Assembly: GCA_023512835.1 (NCBI GenBank)
Contig: CM042092.1
Location: 6,325,293-6,389,292 of the forward strand
Direction: 5' to 3'
Length of the DNA: 64,000 bases
Origin: Taxillus chinensis
Lineage: Eukaryota; Streptophyta; Magnoliopsida; Santalales; Loranthaceae
Positions 12,193 to 22,812 of this stretch are shown in pieces; positions within the stretch are counted from its first letter, which is position 1; every line of letters begins with the position of its first letter. Under the pieces are notes generated by a model. The model was given only the letters and a program-made list of their open reading frames with translations. It had not been told where the DNA came from and ran no database searches. Position numbers and translations under genes: made by a program.

Positions 12193-15100
12193 TCATAAAT
12201 ACTCTTTTGTTACTGCTTCTTCTAGTTTTCTGAAGTCCCAGGCGTCATCTGCAGAATATTGCCCTGAAAAAAAATTGGTGTGGTGAACTTCACACTGCCA
12301 TTACCACATACAGCAAAATCTTAACGCCACTAAAATTGGCAGGTTGATGCTTCATGTCGATCAATCAAAAATATGATATAGGCACTATTCTCAATTGACA
12401 GAGACCAAACCATTCAAGAAATATTGTTTAACAGTATCAAAATTCAAATAATTAGTCCGGCGGGATCACAAGGACCCCCGTGTCTCAGGAGGATACAAGA
12501 ATCATATATATATAATAATAATAATAAAGGTTCTTAGAAATGGTAATTTACAGAACTGCCGGTGAAACCAAAAAATAAATAAAATAAAGAAAAATATATG
12601 CATAGCAAATTATTTATGATACGAAAGTGGAGAAATAGGCCTTACCAATAGAATCTCGTCGTAGAGCAGTTAAGTGCGCGCAACTGCGGGCAAAAAGGGG
12701 GGGGAAGGAGATATAAAGACATAAGAAAGAATGAAAAACGAATTACTTCTCCAGTGCAATGGGAAAGATACAATTTTGTCAAACTTAAAATAAATATGAA
12801 GAGATTTCATCAGTGTCAGGGTTTGTATAAAGGTCCAAAAGAAGGCTTAAACATACTAACCGTAACAGGTTTTCCAAGCCAACACAAAAACTAGCTATAA
12901 TATTCTCCAAGTATGAACAGAGAATTAAAACAAATGACCCACCCAGGTTTCAAAACTACACAGTAAAGAAAGCATAACTGATCATCCTCAAATTTTCAAT
13001 TCTCCATGCCCTGATCTTCAGGTTTGAGTGGTCAAGCATCAACAATAACTCAAGAGAATTACTCTCATTGTAATGCACACTTGACCTTACAAATAGCAGC
13101 CTTTACAAGGAAAGCCTTTTGGGGGCAAAGCTGGAAAAAATTGTTTTCAATGAAAGGAGGAAACCCTAGATGGGTAAATGGATAGCATGTAAGAAGCACC
13201 CAATAAAATTAATGATGGTGTTAGATGATATGTGGGGAGAAAGAAAAAAACAAAAAGACTTTCACGTGTTCACAAAAACTGCTAAACCACCGTCTACGTT
13301 GCCATGGTTTTTAATAACTACATATTTCATTATCTATACAAAGAACAGGGATACATATGCGTGGATTTATGATAATCATCTCTCTAAAAAGAAAAAACTG
13401 AAAAACGAGAGGCAATGGCTACAGTGCATTGATTGCCATTGGTGTTTCTTTCTCTCAACCGCAAAAGAACTTCTGTGGCTACTCGGGTACGCTCCAATGA
13501 TCTTAGTGATTGGTGATACAAGTATTTTGGACATATTAATTTTGCTATTTTTTTATTCAATTACATGCATTTACATATATAACATTAGCAAAAAGATATT
13601 AATTTTATTCTCAGATTTTCCATAAATGGGCTCACCTGCCAACAGCCTTTCCAAAATCTGCACAAAGGGATCTAATGTATGTTCCTTTGGAACAAGTGAC
13701 CCGGAATATTAAATTTTGTCTGAAACAAAGAAGAAGAAAAAACAATGAGTTCATATGGCCCGGAGAGGAATGACAACGTTTCAACACAAACATAAAAACA
13801 GCATATAATTTATACTTGGAAAACAGTCCCAGTAATAATTCTTCGTTTAAAACAATCATTTATAGCTATAAACAAAAGCATTCGATGTGAAGTAAATGGA
13901 AAGACTCCAAAAAATAATATTCGTGCTCTGAGTATATTTGGCACAAAGTTGGTGATTTATCAAACAAGGCAAAATTTACAGAAACAGTTTAACCTTAAAA
14001 TATAAAATGAGATTATGCAATGCCATAGCAACATAGAAAAGGAAAAAGAAATATCCAACCTGTTATCTAAGCTACGTTCAATGTCAAACTGAAAGATTGA
14101 AATCCTACGGGGTGAAAGTTCCATGTTCTGTCCCCGTCTTGCTCTATCATACATTCTCTCTCCCCCAACCTTAACACAAGAATACTTATTAATAACTTCA
14201 GCCTGTGGTACATGTGAAAATTCTGCAGCAGCTTATCAATATTAAATAATATCGGTATCTCCACACTTTTCATTCACATTTGTCTATTCTACAGAGATAT
14301 ATAAATAATATACGGCAACGATTCTGTTTCAGAAAACCGTCTGAATATATGTCAGGCATTCTTACTTTGATGGCGGAGAACATTGGAGGAACTTGCCATA
14401 TCTCTCCACAAAATGATGCAGCAACCTTTTTAATGTCTACATCTTTTATGTGCTCCCATGGCTCACGCTGAATTACCTACATTCCATTGTACAAAGTTGC
14501 TGCATTAGATATTGTATTCTGTCTCTAAATCATTAATAATGTCTATTATTATGGGCAGCTATGTCATAGTTTACTTATGTGCCAAGTGTTTGAAACAACT
14601 TGTAACCTAACGTAATTTTTTGAACGTATATTGTTACTTTTTTCAAAATCATTTATGTGCGTGTCAGTGTGTGGACTTTGGACCCTGCAACCACATATTC
14701 CCCAGTTTCAAATATTTAGAAGCTTTGACTTCCTGCCACATGGCTTCTATCAAATCAGGAAGCATCCTTCTAATTTGCATTTTCCTGGATGAAGAGCTCA
14801 AGGAATGTCAAGAAAAAAAATGAACATATATGTCCCTACAAGGATATAATAGCAAATGAAGAGGACAATTTAGTTAGATATAATGTTCAAATATGTATTG
14901 TATTCATATATATACATGAAATGTGAGAGACACGTAAGTCCTTTGGTAAGCTTTGAAGTTATTGTTTTTGCGCAAAGCCGGATGATACTCTCCTAAATTA
15001 TTAGATTGAGTAGAGCTCCAAATAGTTTAATTTTGACCACTTTCTTCATAATTTGACAGCATAGATCAAAAGATTATAATGACATATGAGGAATAACAAA

Positions 15101-18015
15101 TTTTATTGAGTATTACTTATGTTGCCAAATTTAATATTATAAAATCAAAAAAATCAGATCACTAGAAATATAATTAAATTTCATGATTAAACAAACAAGC
15201 TTTACAACATCAGATGAACACACTCGCATGCGCATGCACACACGAAGGACAATGAGAATAAATTGATAAAAAGATTATTGTATTGATAAACATACACACA
15301 CAATTCCTAAATATGAGAATACAATCTCAGATTTATTATAGTATGATATTTATTATTTTATTTTATAATAAAATAATAACATAATTAAAACAAATCATAA
15401 ACTATTTATAACATAATATTTAATACTATATAATCTAATCATATTATACATATAAGCATAATCTAATCTTTTGTTAACAAAAATATGTATTTCTATATTT
15501 AGAATCTCATCTTTAAAAATAGAATAATTATTTCATTCATATTTATACAAGTGTATAAAAAAAATGTATAATTGGAGTTTATATAATAAAACATATTATA
15601 ATTACTATAAATAGTGCCTTTAAACTTATTATAATGAATTTAAAAATTAATAATTTGCACAATGAATTATATTATTTTATTACTATATATAGTAATAATT
15701 AATAATGTATGGTAATTGAAATAAAAAACATTAATGAGTTTGATAAATTAGGATTTCAAAAGAAGGATGAGTGGATGCTTTATGAAAAAAGTCATGATAT
15801 TATAATTAATGTGATTTTTTAAATTTAAAAATAATGGGATAATAGTAAAAATGTAAAATCGCCTATAATTATTTTAAGCTTAATTATGTAAACAATTTTC
15901 ATAAATTAAAATTTGAGAATAAAATAAGACAAACACAATTTAAGTATGATTCAACAGATTCTTTTATATATAGACAATGGTTTAAAATGTAGCATGTGAT
16001 AAGTTATGTTATGGTATATAAATTCACATGTCTTTAGATCAAAATAATAAACAAATAAATATATACAGACTTAAAATCAGGTCTTCGTTTATGGGAATGG
16101 ATAGACAAACCGCTGAATCAGCATCCCACGTGGAAGTAGCCTCTCCCAAACGAAAGACCCCACTATAACCTTTAATCATACCTTGATAGCTGCATCAAAA
16201 TGCCTTTACACTGTAAAAGGTTATAGTCGCTTACACGGACCCAAAAAATCTTTCAATGAAAATTATGAAAATCAAAGGACCTATCCATACTGCAAGTGAC
16301 AAACAAGTTCAAGTGTTACCTATCAACTATTTTAGTGGCTTTACCAACACAAACAATCAAGAGACCAGTTGCCATGGGATCAAGAGTTCCAGCATGCCCC
16401 ACCTATATAAAAAAAGGTAGTGTAACAGCTTTGAAACATCAGAATAGAAAACAATCAACACGCTGGCTATAAAACAAGCACCTTCTTTACGTTAACCAGG
16501 CGGCGTAGCTTCCCACAAACTGTAAATGAAGTCCAACCTGTATTTTAACGTAAAATTGTAAATAAAATGGTACTCTTACAATCAGTTGAACATAACCTTT
16601 TGCAATCTAAGCAAAAGCATAAAAAAGAGGAAGTGTCAAAAGAGAGAATGTGTGTATTCTCGAGAATTTAGACTCACACATATACATGGCAATCTTTCTA
16701 TAGATAATGAATTTCCAATAATAAATTCATAGATCAGTTTATCCAACAAAAAATCCCCATTTGTAAGGAGGACTAGTGCAACTCATACACGCTATGCAAA
16801 GATGACAAGACTTCGAGAATTATATGATTTGTGGTTCCACCACATCAAGGGATGGTCCCAATTTGCAACTCTACAATCCAACAATAGGTTCAGCAATAAG
16901 AAGGGTATGCCTTTATTCCTCCTTTTAGCTAGTTAAATGCATTTATTCTCAAACGCATCTTCATTTACAATTATATAAGTTGGCAAAGCTAATACTGTTC
17001 AGGAAAGAGAAAACATGACCCAGCCACTGATCTATTCAGCCAAAAACCAATTAGCACTCAAGGCTGTGACTATCTCACCTTTGGGTTTGTCAACCAAAAC
17101 CACCGTCCCAAATGGGCCGTCCCATGTGGGAGGAAGCTCCCTGCTCCTTGTTAGAAGATAGGGCTCCCCATTGCAGACTTCGCCATCTTGATCAGGGACT
17201 TTCTTGGAACATTTGAAGAAGTCGGCCACCTTCTTCTCCGAAACTTCCTCTTTTGGGTCCTTCACTGCATCCCCGCCTTTCTCGTCCTTATCCCCCTCAA
17301 AGAAAATCATTGCCTTGTCATCCCCGACCCCACCCTTCTTCTTCTCATCCCCCTTCTTTCTCCCGTTGGCATTGGCATTGGCCTTTGCATTTGCAGCTTC
17401 ATACTCGCCGGGAGCGAGAAACGCCTTGTCGAAACACTGGTCCGGAAAAAACTTCTTCTCCAGCTGATACACCATCCTGTAATGCTTCTCCTGCTCCCAC
17501 GGATTCGCAAACGCGTCGTAAAAGTAGAGCTCCTCCTCCCTTTCGTGCAGGTTACGGAATTCGTACACTTCCGGCTTGAGTTCCACGAGCTCCCTGTCGC
17601 GGTCGCCGTCGCCATCCGAGTCCGACCCGTACATTCGCTTCCTCCTCTTGTTGTAGTACTTCCTCTCCGACTTGTCCATGCCGGGGTCGTTCGAACCGGC
17701 GCGGTCCAACGCCGACAGCTTGCGATCGACCCAGTCTCCGAACCCTCGCTCCGGCGGAGTTGGTCCCTCCGGCTCCTCCGGGGTGGAGTCGGGTTTGCTG
17801 AGCGGAGGAGGGAGGCGGCGTCGGCGGCGAGGGGCGAGGGACTCCGGCGTGGGGCGATAGTCGATGAGTTCGTAGTATAAAGGGTAGGGGGTGGAGTTAA
17901 TGGAGAAGGAGGAGGAGAGGAAGAGTCTGTGGAGGTGGAGGAGGGTCGGAGACGGTAGTGCGGCGGCGAGATTGGGGCGAAGAGAGAAGCGAGCCATCGA
18001 CAGCAATTTGGCCAT
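12193..18015 (-). CDS. TruB-family tRNA pseudouridine synthase, long N-terminal extension (522 aa, 9 exons)
   Basis: CDS exons on the minus strand: 18015-17079, 16537-16482, 16402-16320, 16189-16111, 14476-14366, 14169-14060, 13719-13636, 12683-12646, 12263-12193 (TGA). All junctions are in phase. Residues from about 303 form the TruB catalytic domain: GTVVLVDKPKGWTSF, VGHAGTLDPMATG with the catalytic aspartate at about D339, YSGVFRLGEATSTWDADS, QVPPMFSAIKVGGERMY, and CSKGTYIRSLCADFGKAVG. TruB enzymes convert uridine to pseudouridine in the T-loop (position 55 in bacteria). The N-terminus (MAKLLSMARFSLRPNL..., rich in Arg, Ser, Leu) looks like an organelle presequence. It is followed by about 250 charged, low-complexity residues, including an NANANA-type stretch, as in plant homologues with long N-terminal extensions. 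Mitochondrial or plastid targeting is inferred. Two introns exceed 900 bp (12684-13635; 14477-16110) and are AT-rich with no gene seen. The exact RNA substrate is unknown. Confidence 0.92.
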
Positions 18016-18200
18016 TGACGCCTGGCGTTGCTCGGGTTTCGTTGAGGTTTCAGTGATATCAAACCGGTGGCGGTGGTGGCCTTCTCATCATTCCTTCGTC
18101 GAAGTCGGGTGAAATGTTGAGGTTTGGGTTTGGGTCTGGGTCTGGGTCTGGATCTGGGTCGGTCTATATGTGCTCTCAGTGTAGGGCCTTTTAAAGCCAC
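18016..18200 (-). promoter_or_regulatory. TruB gene 5' leader with GGGTCT/GGGTTT repeat
   Basis: Immediately upstream of the start codon, the plus strand reads an imperfect tandem of GGGTTT and GGGTCT hexamers (about 18124-18165), i.e. AGACCC/AAACCC on the gene's strand. AAACCC resembles the telobox-like elements found near starts of plant ribosome and translation genes. The promoter role is inferred. Confidence 0.45.
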
Positions 18201-21200
18201 ACCCAGGCTCAAAAATAAATAAATATAAATTTTATATTTTCTTAAAAACAAAACGATCAATGAGATAACATTTTTATAAAATTAATATAAATCCAATAAT
18301 TTTATGATAAAATAAGTTCTTATATTTTTTAATTACAAAAAAATCAAACAAAATTTACATTAATACTTTTAATGCCACATCAACAATGCTATGGCTAATC
18401 ACGCAGTGACACATCACTGACACCTACATGAAGCTTGCGTGTTGGTTTGCTATGTACGGTTTGCAAGAAGAGTTGCAAATACGTGTAGATATGCCACATC
18501 AAACACTTGCAATAAGAGTTTTCCTAATTATAATATCAAAAATGGCGGTTAAAAAAAAGGAAAAATAAAAGAGATGTTGAGAAGCACCAAGAATGCTGTG
18601 GACTTGGACGATTTTGCAAGTATTACAATATTAATTATCCATTCCTAATACATTAACTATAACTAAATTTAGCTTAAACTTTGCTAATAAGTTCAAGTAA
18701 TAATTTTATTTAAATTTAAATAAAATATTAACTTAACTAAAAATATCACTTCATACTTTCACTATAGGCTCATTCAAAATACAACATGCCGATCTTTACC
18801 GATTTGATCGTGCTTGATAAATAAAAATATATCTAAAAAATTATAGTTAAAAAAATAATACAATATTAAAATATAATTAACTAAAGTAATACTCCAATAA
18901 AATATAATTTTAACTAATTAATTTTAATTGGCAGCATGTCTTTTACCAACTTTCGCGTTCAACTTTACTTTACGCAATGTCAACTATAATATTATTCTAA
19001 TTTATTTTTAAAAATTTTACGTCAAACGGGTGTTTTTAACAGTGAGCTTAATAAAACTTAAAAAAATAGCTAAAAATAACTAAAGCATTAAAATAGTCAA
19101 GTAATGGACTCAACATATCTACAATCTATTTGGCCATCAGTTATTTGGCTAGCCAAATTTGTTGAGTCATTTAATTGATTATTTATTATTTTTAATTAAA
19201 ATATTCATCTCACCCGCTCATTTTCCATCCTCTGCCAAGAACAACAACCTGATAGCATTGTCTAGGGCAATCGGCGACTGTGTAGATCTGTATATGGGGA
19301 GGGGCGGCTATGTAGATTTGCGTCTGGTTCAGGCGCTAAGGGTGGAGATGTCGACAAAGGAAAAAGAAAAATCGAAGGACGGTGTATATTTGTCGGGGGG
19401 GGGGGGGGGCGAGGGTGGGAGATCTATGTAAGGGGCAAATATGGGGAGGGGGAGGGGTGTTAGCTTTTCCGCAAGTATACGGATCGTTACAAGTAATAAA
19501 GTTGACTTAAAGTTTGGATATCGAACCTAATGGAAGGTGATTAAATGAAAAGTTTATTTTGTAACTCATTGGATCAAGTTAAAGTTTGGTTTTATAAAAA
19601 TTGAAAGTTTAAAGTTTGTAATTGAAATTAACAAAGCAACCAAGAGAAAGACTAACATGAAATGATATTATTGAGAGAATTAAAGTTTATTTTGTAACTC
19701 ATTGGATCATAATAAATGATATTATGAGAGAATTAGAGATTCGGAATTCAATTAATGCAATTTTTTCATTTCAATTTCTTTATTTATGCTAATTCAAATT
19801 TCCCCTTTATCTAAAACCCAATACCTATGCATGAACTCGCCTCTTTCGAATGATCTAACTATGTGTAAACCTTAGTTTGGGGAATGGACAATCCATTAAA
19901 TGTTTAAGTTGTTTGAGTGTAGATCGATATCACACCAATCTTAACTATGTTACAAGATAATAATACTGGCTTCCGTAAATTATATTCTTCTCAAGTCAAT
20001 TTTTTTAACTATCCGACTATCAACGTTATCTTTCGATTCATAATTGATAACTTTAAACAAGAACTAAGATGGTCAAACTTATTTTTAACATGCACATTCA
20101 AGAGAATTGATAAATAAGTAATGAAATTCAAATTAACATACCATTAGAAAATGGAACTTATAAGTTTACATCAATATCTATCCTCATCCAATAGAGGTTT
20201 AAGCAAACACTATACCAAAAATTACAAGCATTATTGCCATTGAAAACTCAAAAGCCTCTCTATTTTACTCTCCCGATCAATCCCCCTTTCAAGTCACTAT
20301 GTTCTCCTTTTGTTTTAATCTCCCGAAACACCAAAATTCTTTAACCGCCCATTAACCATTCCCTTCAACATTTGAATTTTGTTCCCCTGTCAAAATGCTT
20401 TGAGGAGAGTCATTCAATCCTTTAATAAAAAGTTAAATTGTACAAGTAGCAGCTTCAAGAGTTCAGCTAAATTGTAGCACACTCTGCATAGAAACTGTCT
20501 TTGGTCAATCAAATTGGTTGACTGAATTTCAGTCGACCACCTTTTAACTTTTCAATTGACTAAAAGTTCACGAGAATGTGGTTGATTAATTTAGTCATTT
20601 AAAATCCTCACGGTCATTCTAAAAATTTAATCGACCATTCTCTACAATTTGTTATCTACCATTTTCTTCTTTCTTTGAATATTGTGCTTGACTTATTTTT
20701 CAAACAAAAAACCAAAACAACACAAAATGGTATCACGGGGTTTAATTTACTAATCAATCAATTTATGAAAGTAAAGGTAAAATTATACTTATTTCCTATT
20801 TAAATTTCCTTCATTTGACATTAGAATATGATTCAAAGTACCCCAAGTTGTAGCATGCAGGAAGGGATGAGGCACAATAGTGGAAAGTGCATACAGAGGG
20901 AGCGGTATGCAAGAGAGAGGAAAGAGAGAGATAAAAATGTGCTAGGGTTTGGTGAGACTTAAAAATAATATCTTAATTAAAATATTAAAATTTTATTAAA
21001 TTTGCTATTTTAAGATATAATATTAAATTAAATATAATTTATAAAAAGTAATTATTTATGCGAGTGCAAAGTCTAATGGGTGGCTAGGCAATAAATTTGT
21101 AACTTGAATAATAATAATAATAACCAGTAGACGTAAAAGCAAGTGGGAGCTGCCGCCTACGCAGCTTAAATTTTGAATCTCAAAATCCCAAAATTCCGGA

Positions 21201-21249
21201 ATGTAGCGGAGTGACGGAGTCCGTCACTTGGGTTTTCCCGCTCTTGAAA
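18201..21249. other. AT-rich spacer between divergent TruB and coiled-coil genes, with repeat remnants
   Basis: No gene is supported. It holds a 15-G homopolymer at 19395-19409 and an LTR-like segment beginning at about 19457. A 90-codon frame at 19159-19431 runs through the G homopolymer and shows no family features. The last ~130 bases before 21250 are the likely leader of the next gene. Confidence 0.65.
19457..20724. mobile_element. Possible LTR or LTR-derived repeat
   Basis: The segment begins TGTTAGCTTTTCCGCAAG right after a purine tract (ATGGGGAGGGGGAGGGG) that resembles a polypurine tract. Soon after about 20724 comes TGGTATCACGGGG, which shares eight bases with the tRNA-Met primer-binding consensus. 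The opening resembles a repeat I have seen widely in plant genomes, but I cannot name it. No second LTR copy lies in the window. A polypurine-LTR-primer-site order is odd unless this is a recombined tandem array, so the call is weak. A ~28-bp block (AAAGTTTATTTTGTAACTCA...) occurs twice, at about 19549 and 19682. Confidence 0.3.
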
Positions 21250-22013
21250 ATGCCTGCTTGGTACGGCGAGGATTGGGAACTCTGCAACGACGACGGCTTC
21301 GTCTACCGCCGCCAGAAGCGCCGCCTCAACCACGACGACCCCTCCTCCTCCGCAGACGCCGCCGGATCCAAGCCTCCGGATCCACTCGCGGATGCGAAGC
21401 GTCGGAGGGCTCGGAGGCGGAGGGCGCTAGAGAAGGTGCGGGGCAGGTACGAGGATGAGATCCGCCAGTGGGAGCTTCTGTCGAACACCTTACAGGCATT
21501 GGAAGCCAAGGCCGAAGAGGAGCAGAAGAGAACGCGGGAAGAAGAGGAACGAAGGAGACAAGAAGAGGAGCGAGCGCGAGAGGTAGCTTCATCGTCTTCG
21601 AGCGAGAGGGCTTGCTGTTGGGCAGTGGATGAGCTTCTTTCCCAGGTGATTGCCATTCTGTTCGATTTCAACCCATCTTCTCTCTCTCTCTCTCTCTCTC
21701 TCCTTCCCAATTCATGTGAGCTTTGTTTTAATCGTTCCCTCTGCGAAACCCTAGCAAAACCAATTAAAAATTCGAAATTAAAAATTTTGGTTTTCATACA
21801 ATTTTCCTACTCTAAAAGCAGATTGTGCTAATGTGGAGTGTAAATTTGCAGGCAGAAGGCCATAAAAAGGCTATGAGTGATGTTTTGAAATTATGTGATG
21901 CGGTGGATTTAGCGTGCGATGAACAAGAGGCGCGGTTGAACCAGACCCTCTTTGATCTCCCAATCTGGGGATCGCCGCAAGAGCTCATGGACTCGCTTTG
22001 TGATGATGATTGA
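21250..22013 (+). CDS. Small charged coiled-coil protein of unknown function (185 aa, 2 exons)
   Basis: CDS exons 21250-21645 and 21852-22013, joined in phase by a GT-AG intron of 206 bp. The start chosen is the ATG giving MPAWYGEDWELCNDDGFVY; the longer upstream frame has only a GTG. N-terminal residues 1-25 are acidic/aromatic (WYGEDWELCNDDGFVYRRQKRR), followed by a low-complexity linker. A long, strongly charged helix of about 65 residues (RRRARRRRALEKVRGRYEDEIRQWELLSNTLQALEAKAEEEQKRTREEEERRRQEEE) predicts a coiled coil. The second exon encodes an amphipathic, acidic C-terminus ending SLCDDD. I recognise the N-terminal WYG-DWELCNDDGFVY pattern as conserved in plants but know no function. 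Basic patches suggest a nuclear location; that is inference. The intron carries a (CT)n run at about 21679-21700. Confidence 0.82.
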
Positions 22014-22812
22014 GTCTCCTGCTGCTGCAGCTGTTTGTATCTGAGATTGGTTGAGTTGTTTCTTTCCCGATTCTCATGGTGCATTTGCAAATTGCAATGG
22101 CAACTTCGATGCCCCATGAAAAAAAAACCTCACTTGTAATCTATTGCTAGCTAGATTTGTCCATTTTTTTAACCTCTATTTAGAAACCAGTGATTAACCT
22201 ATATACCTGTTATGTCGCTTTGCAATCTAGTGTCAAAGTCATTCGTTGCATAGAATGTCATTTGTAAATTGTAATCACGTGTAATCAACCATATCTGTCA
22301 TTAACAAAATAAATAAATAAAATGCAGGCGGCATCAAAAAGCGTTCATTTGACTTCTACAGGTACTTCAGAGGTCATTTTTATACATGTTTTTGTGGTAT
22401 TAATTTCAGATTAATTTTAAGTACTCATAAAAATACCTGCAGATGAAGGTACAGTTTGAATGGAAGCGTCTTTCTAGGGTTTGCAGTTTTTAGAAGTTAT
22501 GCATCAGTGTTTGTGTGGCGTCATAAAAGCAAAAGCAGGTAATTCTTGTGTATATTTGTGCCACCTTAACAAGCATATTAATGATACACTCAAATAATAA
22601 CTTGAATTCAAGCCTAGTTGTATGTATGTATGTATATATATAAGCACCGTACTTCTATTTTGGATTGAAGAAGATTGTGCTAAGTAGTCCACGATCACTT
22701 GGTTTTTAGTATATCCATCAACAAAGACGAAGAAAGCAAAATTTCACTACCGCAAGAAAATAGCTCAACGAATAGAGCATTTTAAAATGCCAAAAAAAGA
22801 GCGCTTTGTATT
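22014..22812. other. 3' regions of convergent coiled-coil and glucuronokinase genes
   Basis: The two stop codons face each other about 800 bp apart. AT-rich 3' UTR-like DNA with AATAAATAAATAAA at about 22308-22321 and a (TATG)n/(TA)n run at about 22619-22641. No gene is seen. Confidence 0.6.

Noticed and set aside
12047..12286. 79-codon plus-strand frame that looks like a plastid transit peptide (MASFNFNLSE...)
   Set aside because: The opposite strand encodes the last TruB exon (GQYSADDAWDFRKLEEAVTK) with correct splice phase and stop, so the plus frame is a shadow.
13170..13625. 151-codon plus-strand frame in a TruB intron
   Set aside because: Low-complexity Lys/Ile-rich translation, no recognisable domain, inside an AT-rich intron; probably chance.
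17188..17880. 230-codon plus-strand frame opposite TruB exon 1
   Set aside because: Codon bias of the GC-rich TruB exon keeps the antisense frame open. It has no family features and the sense strand is clearly coding.
17307..18260. 317-codon minus-strand frame overlapping TruB exon 1
   Set aside because: Arg/Ser/Pro-rich +1 shadow of exon 1; it extends into the promoter and ignores the conserved frame.
21211..21249. Upstream extension of the coiled-coil gene
   Set aside because: The extension starts at a GTG; the first ATG at 21250 begins the conserved-looking N-terminus.
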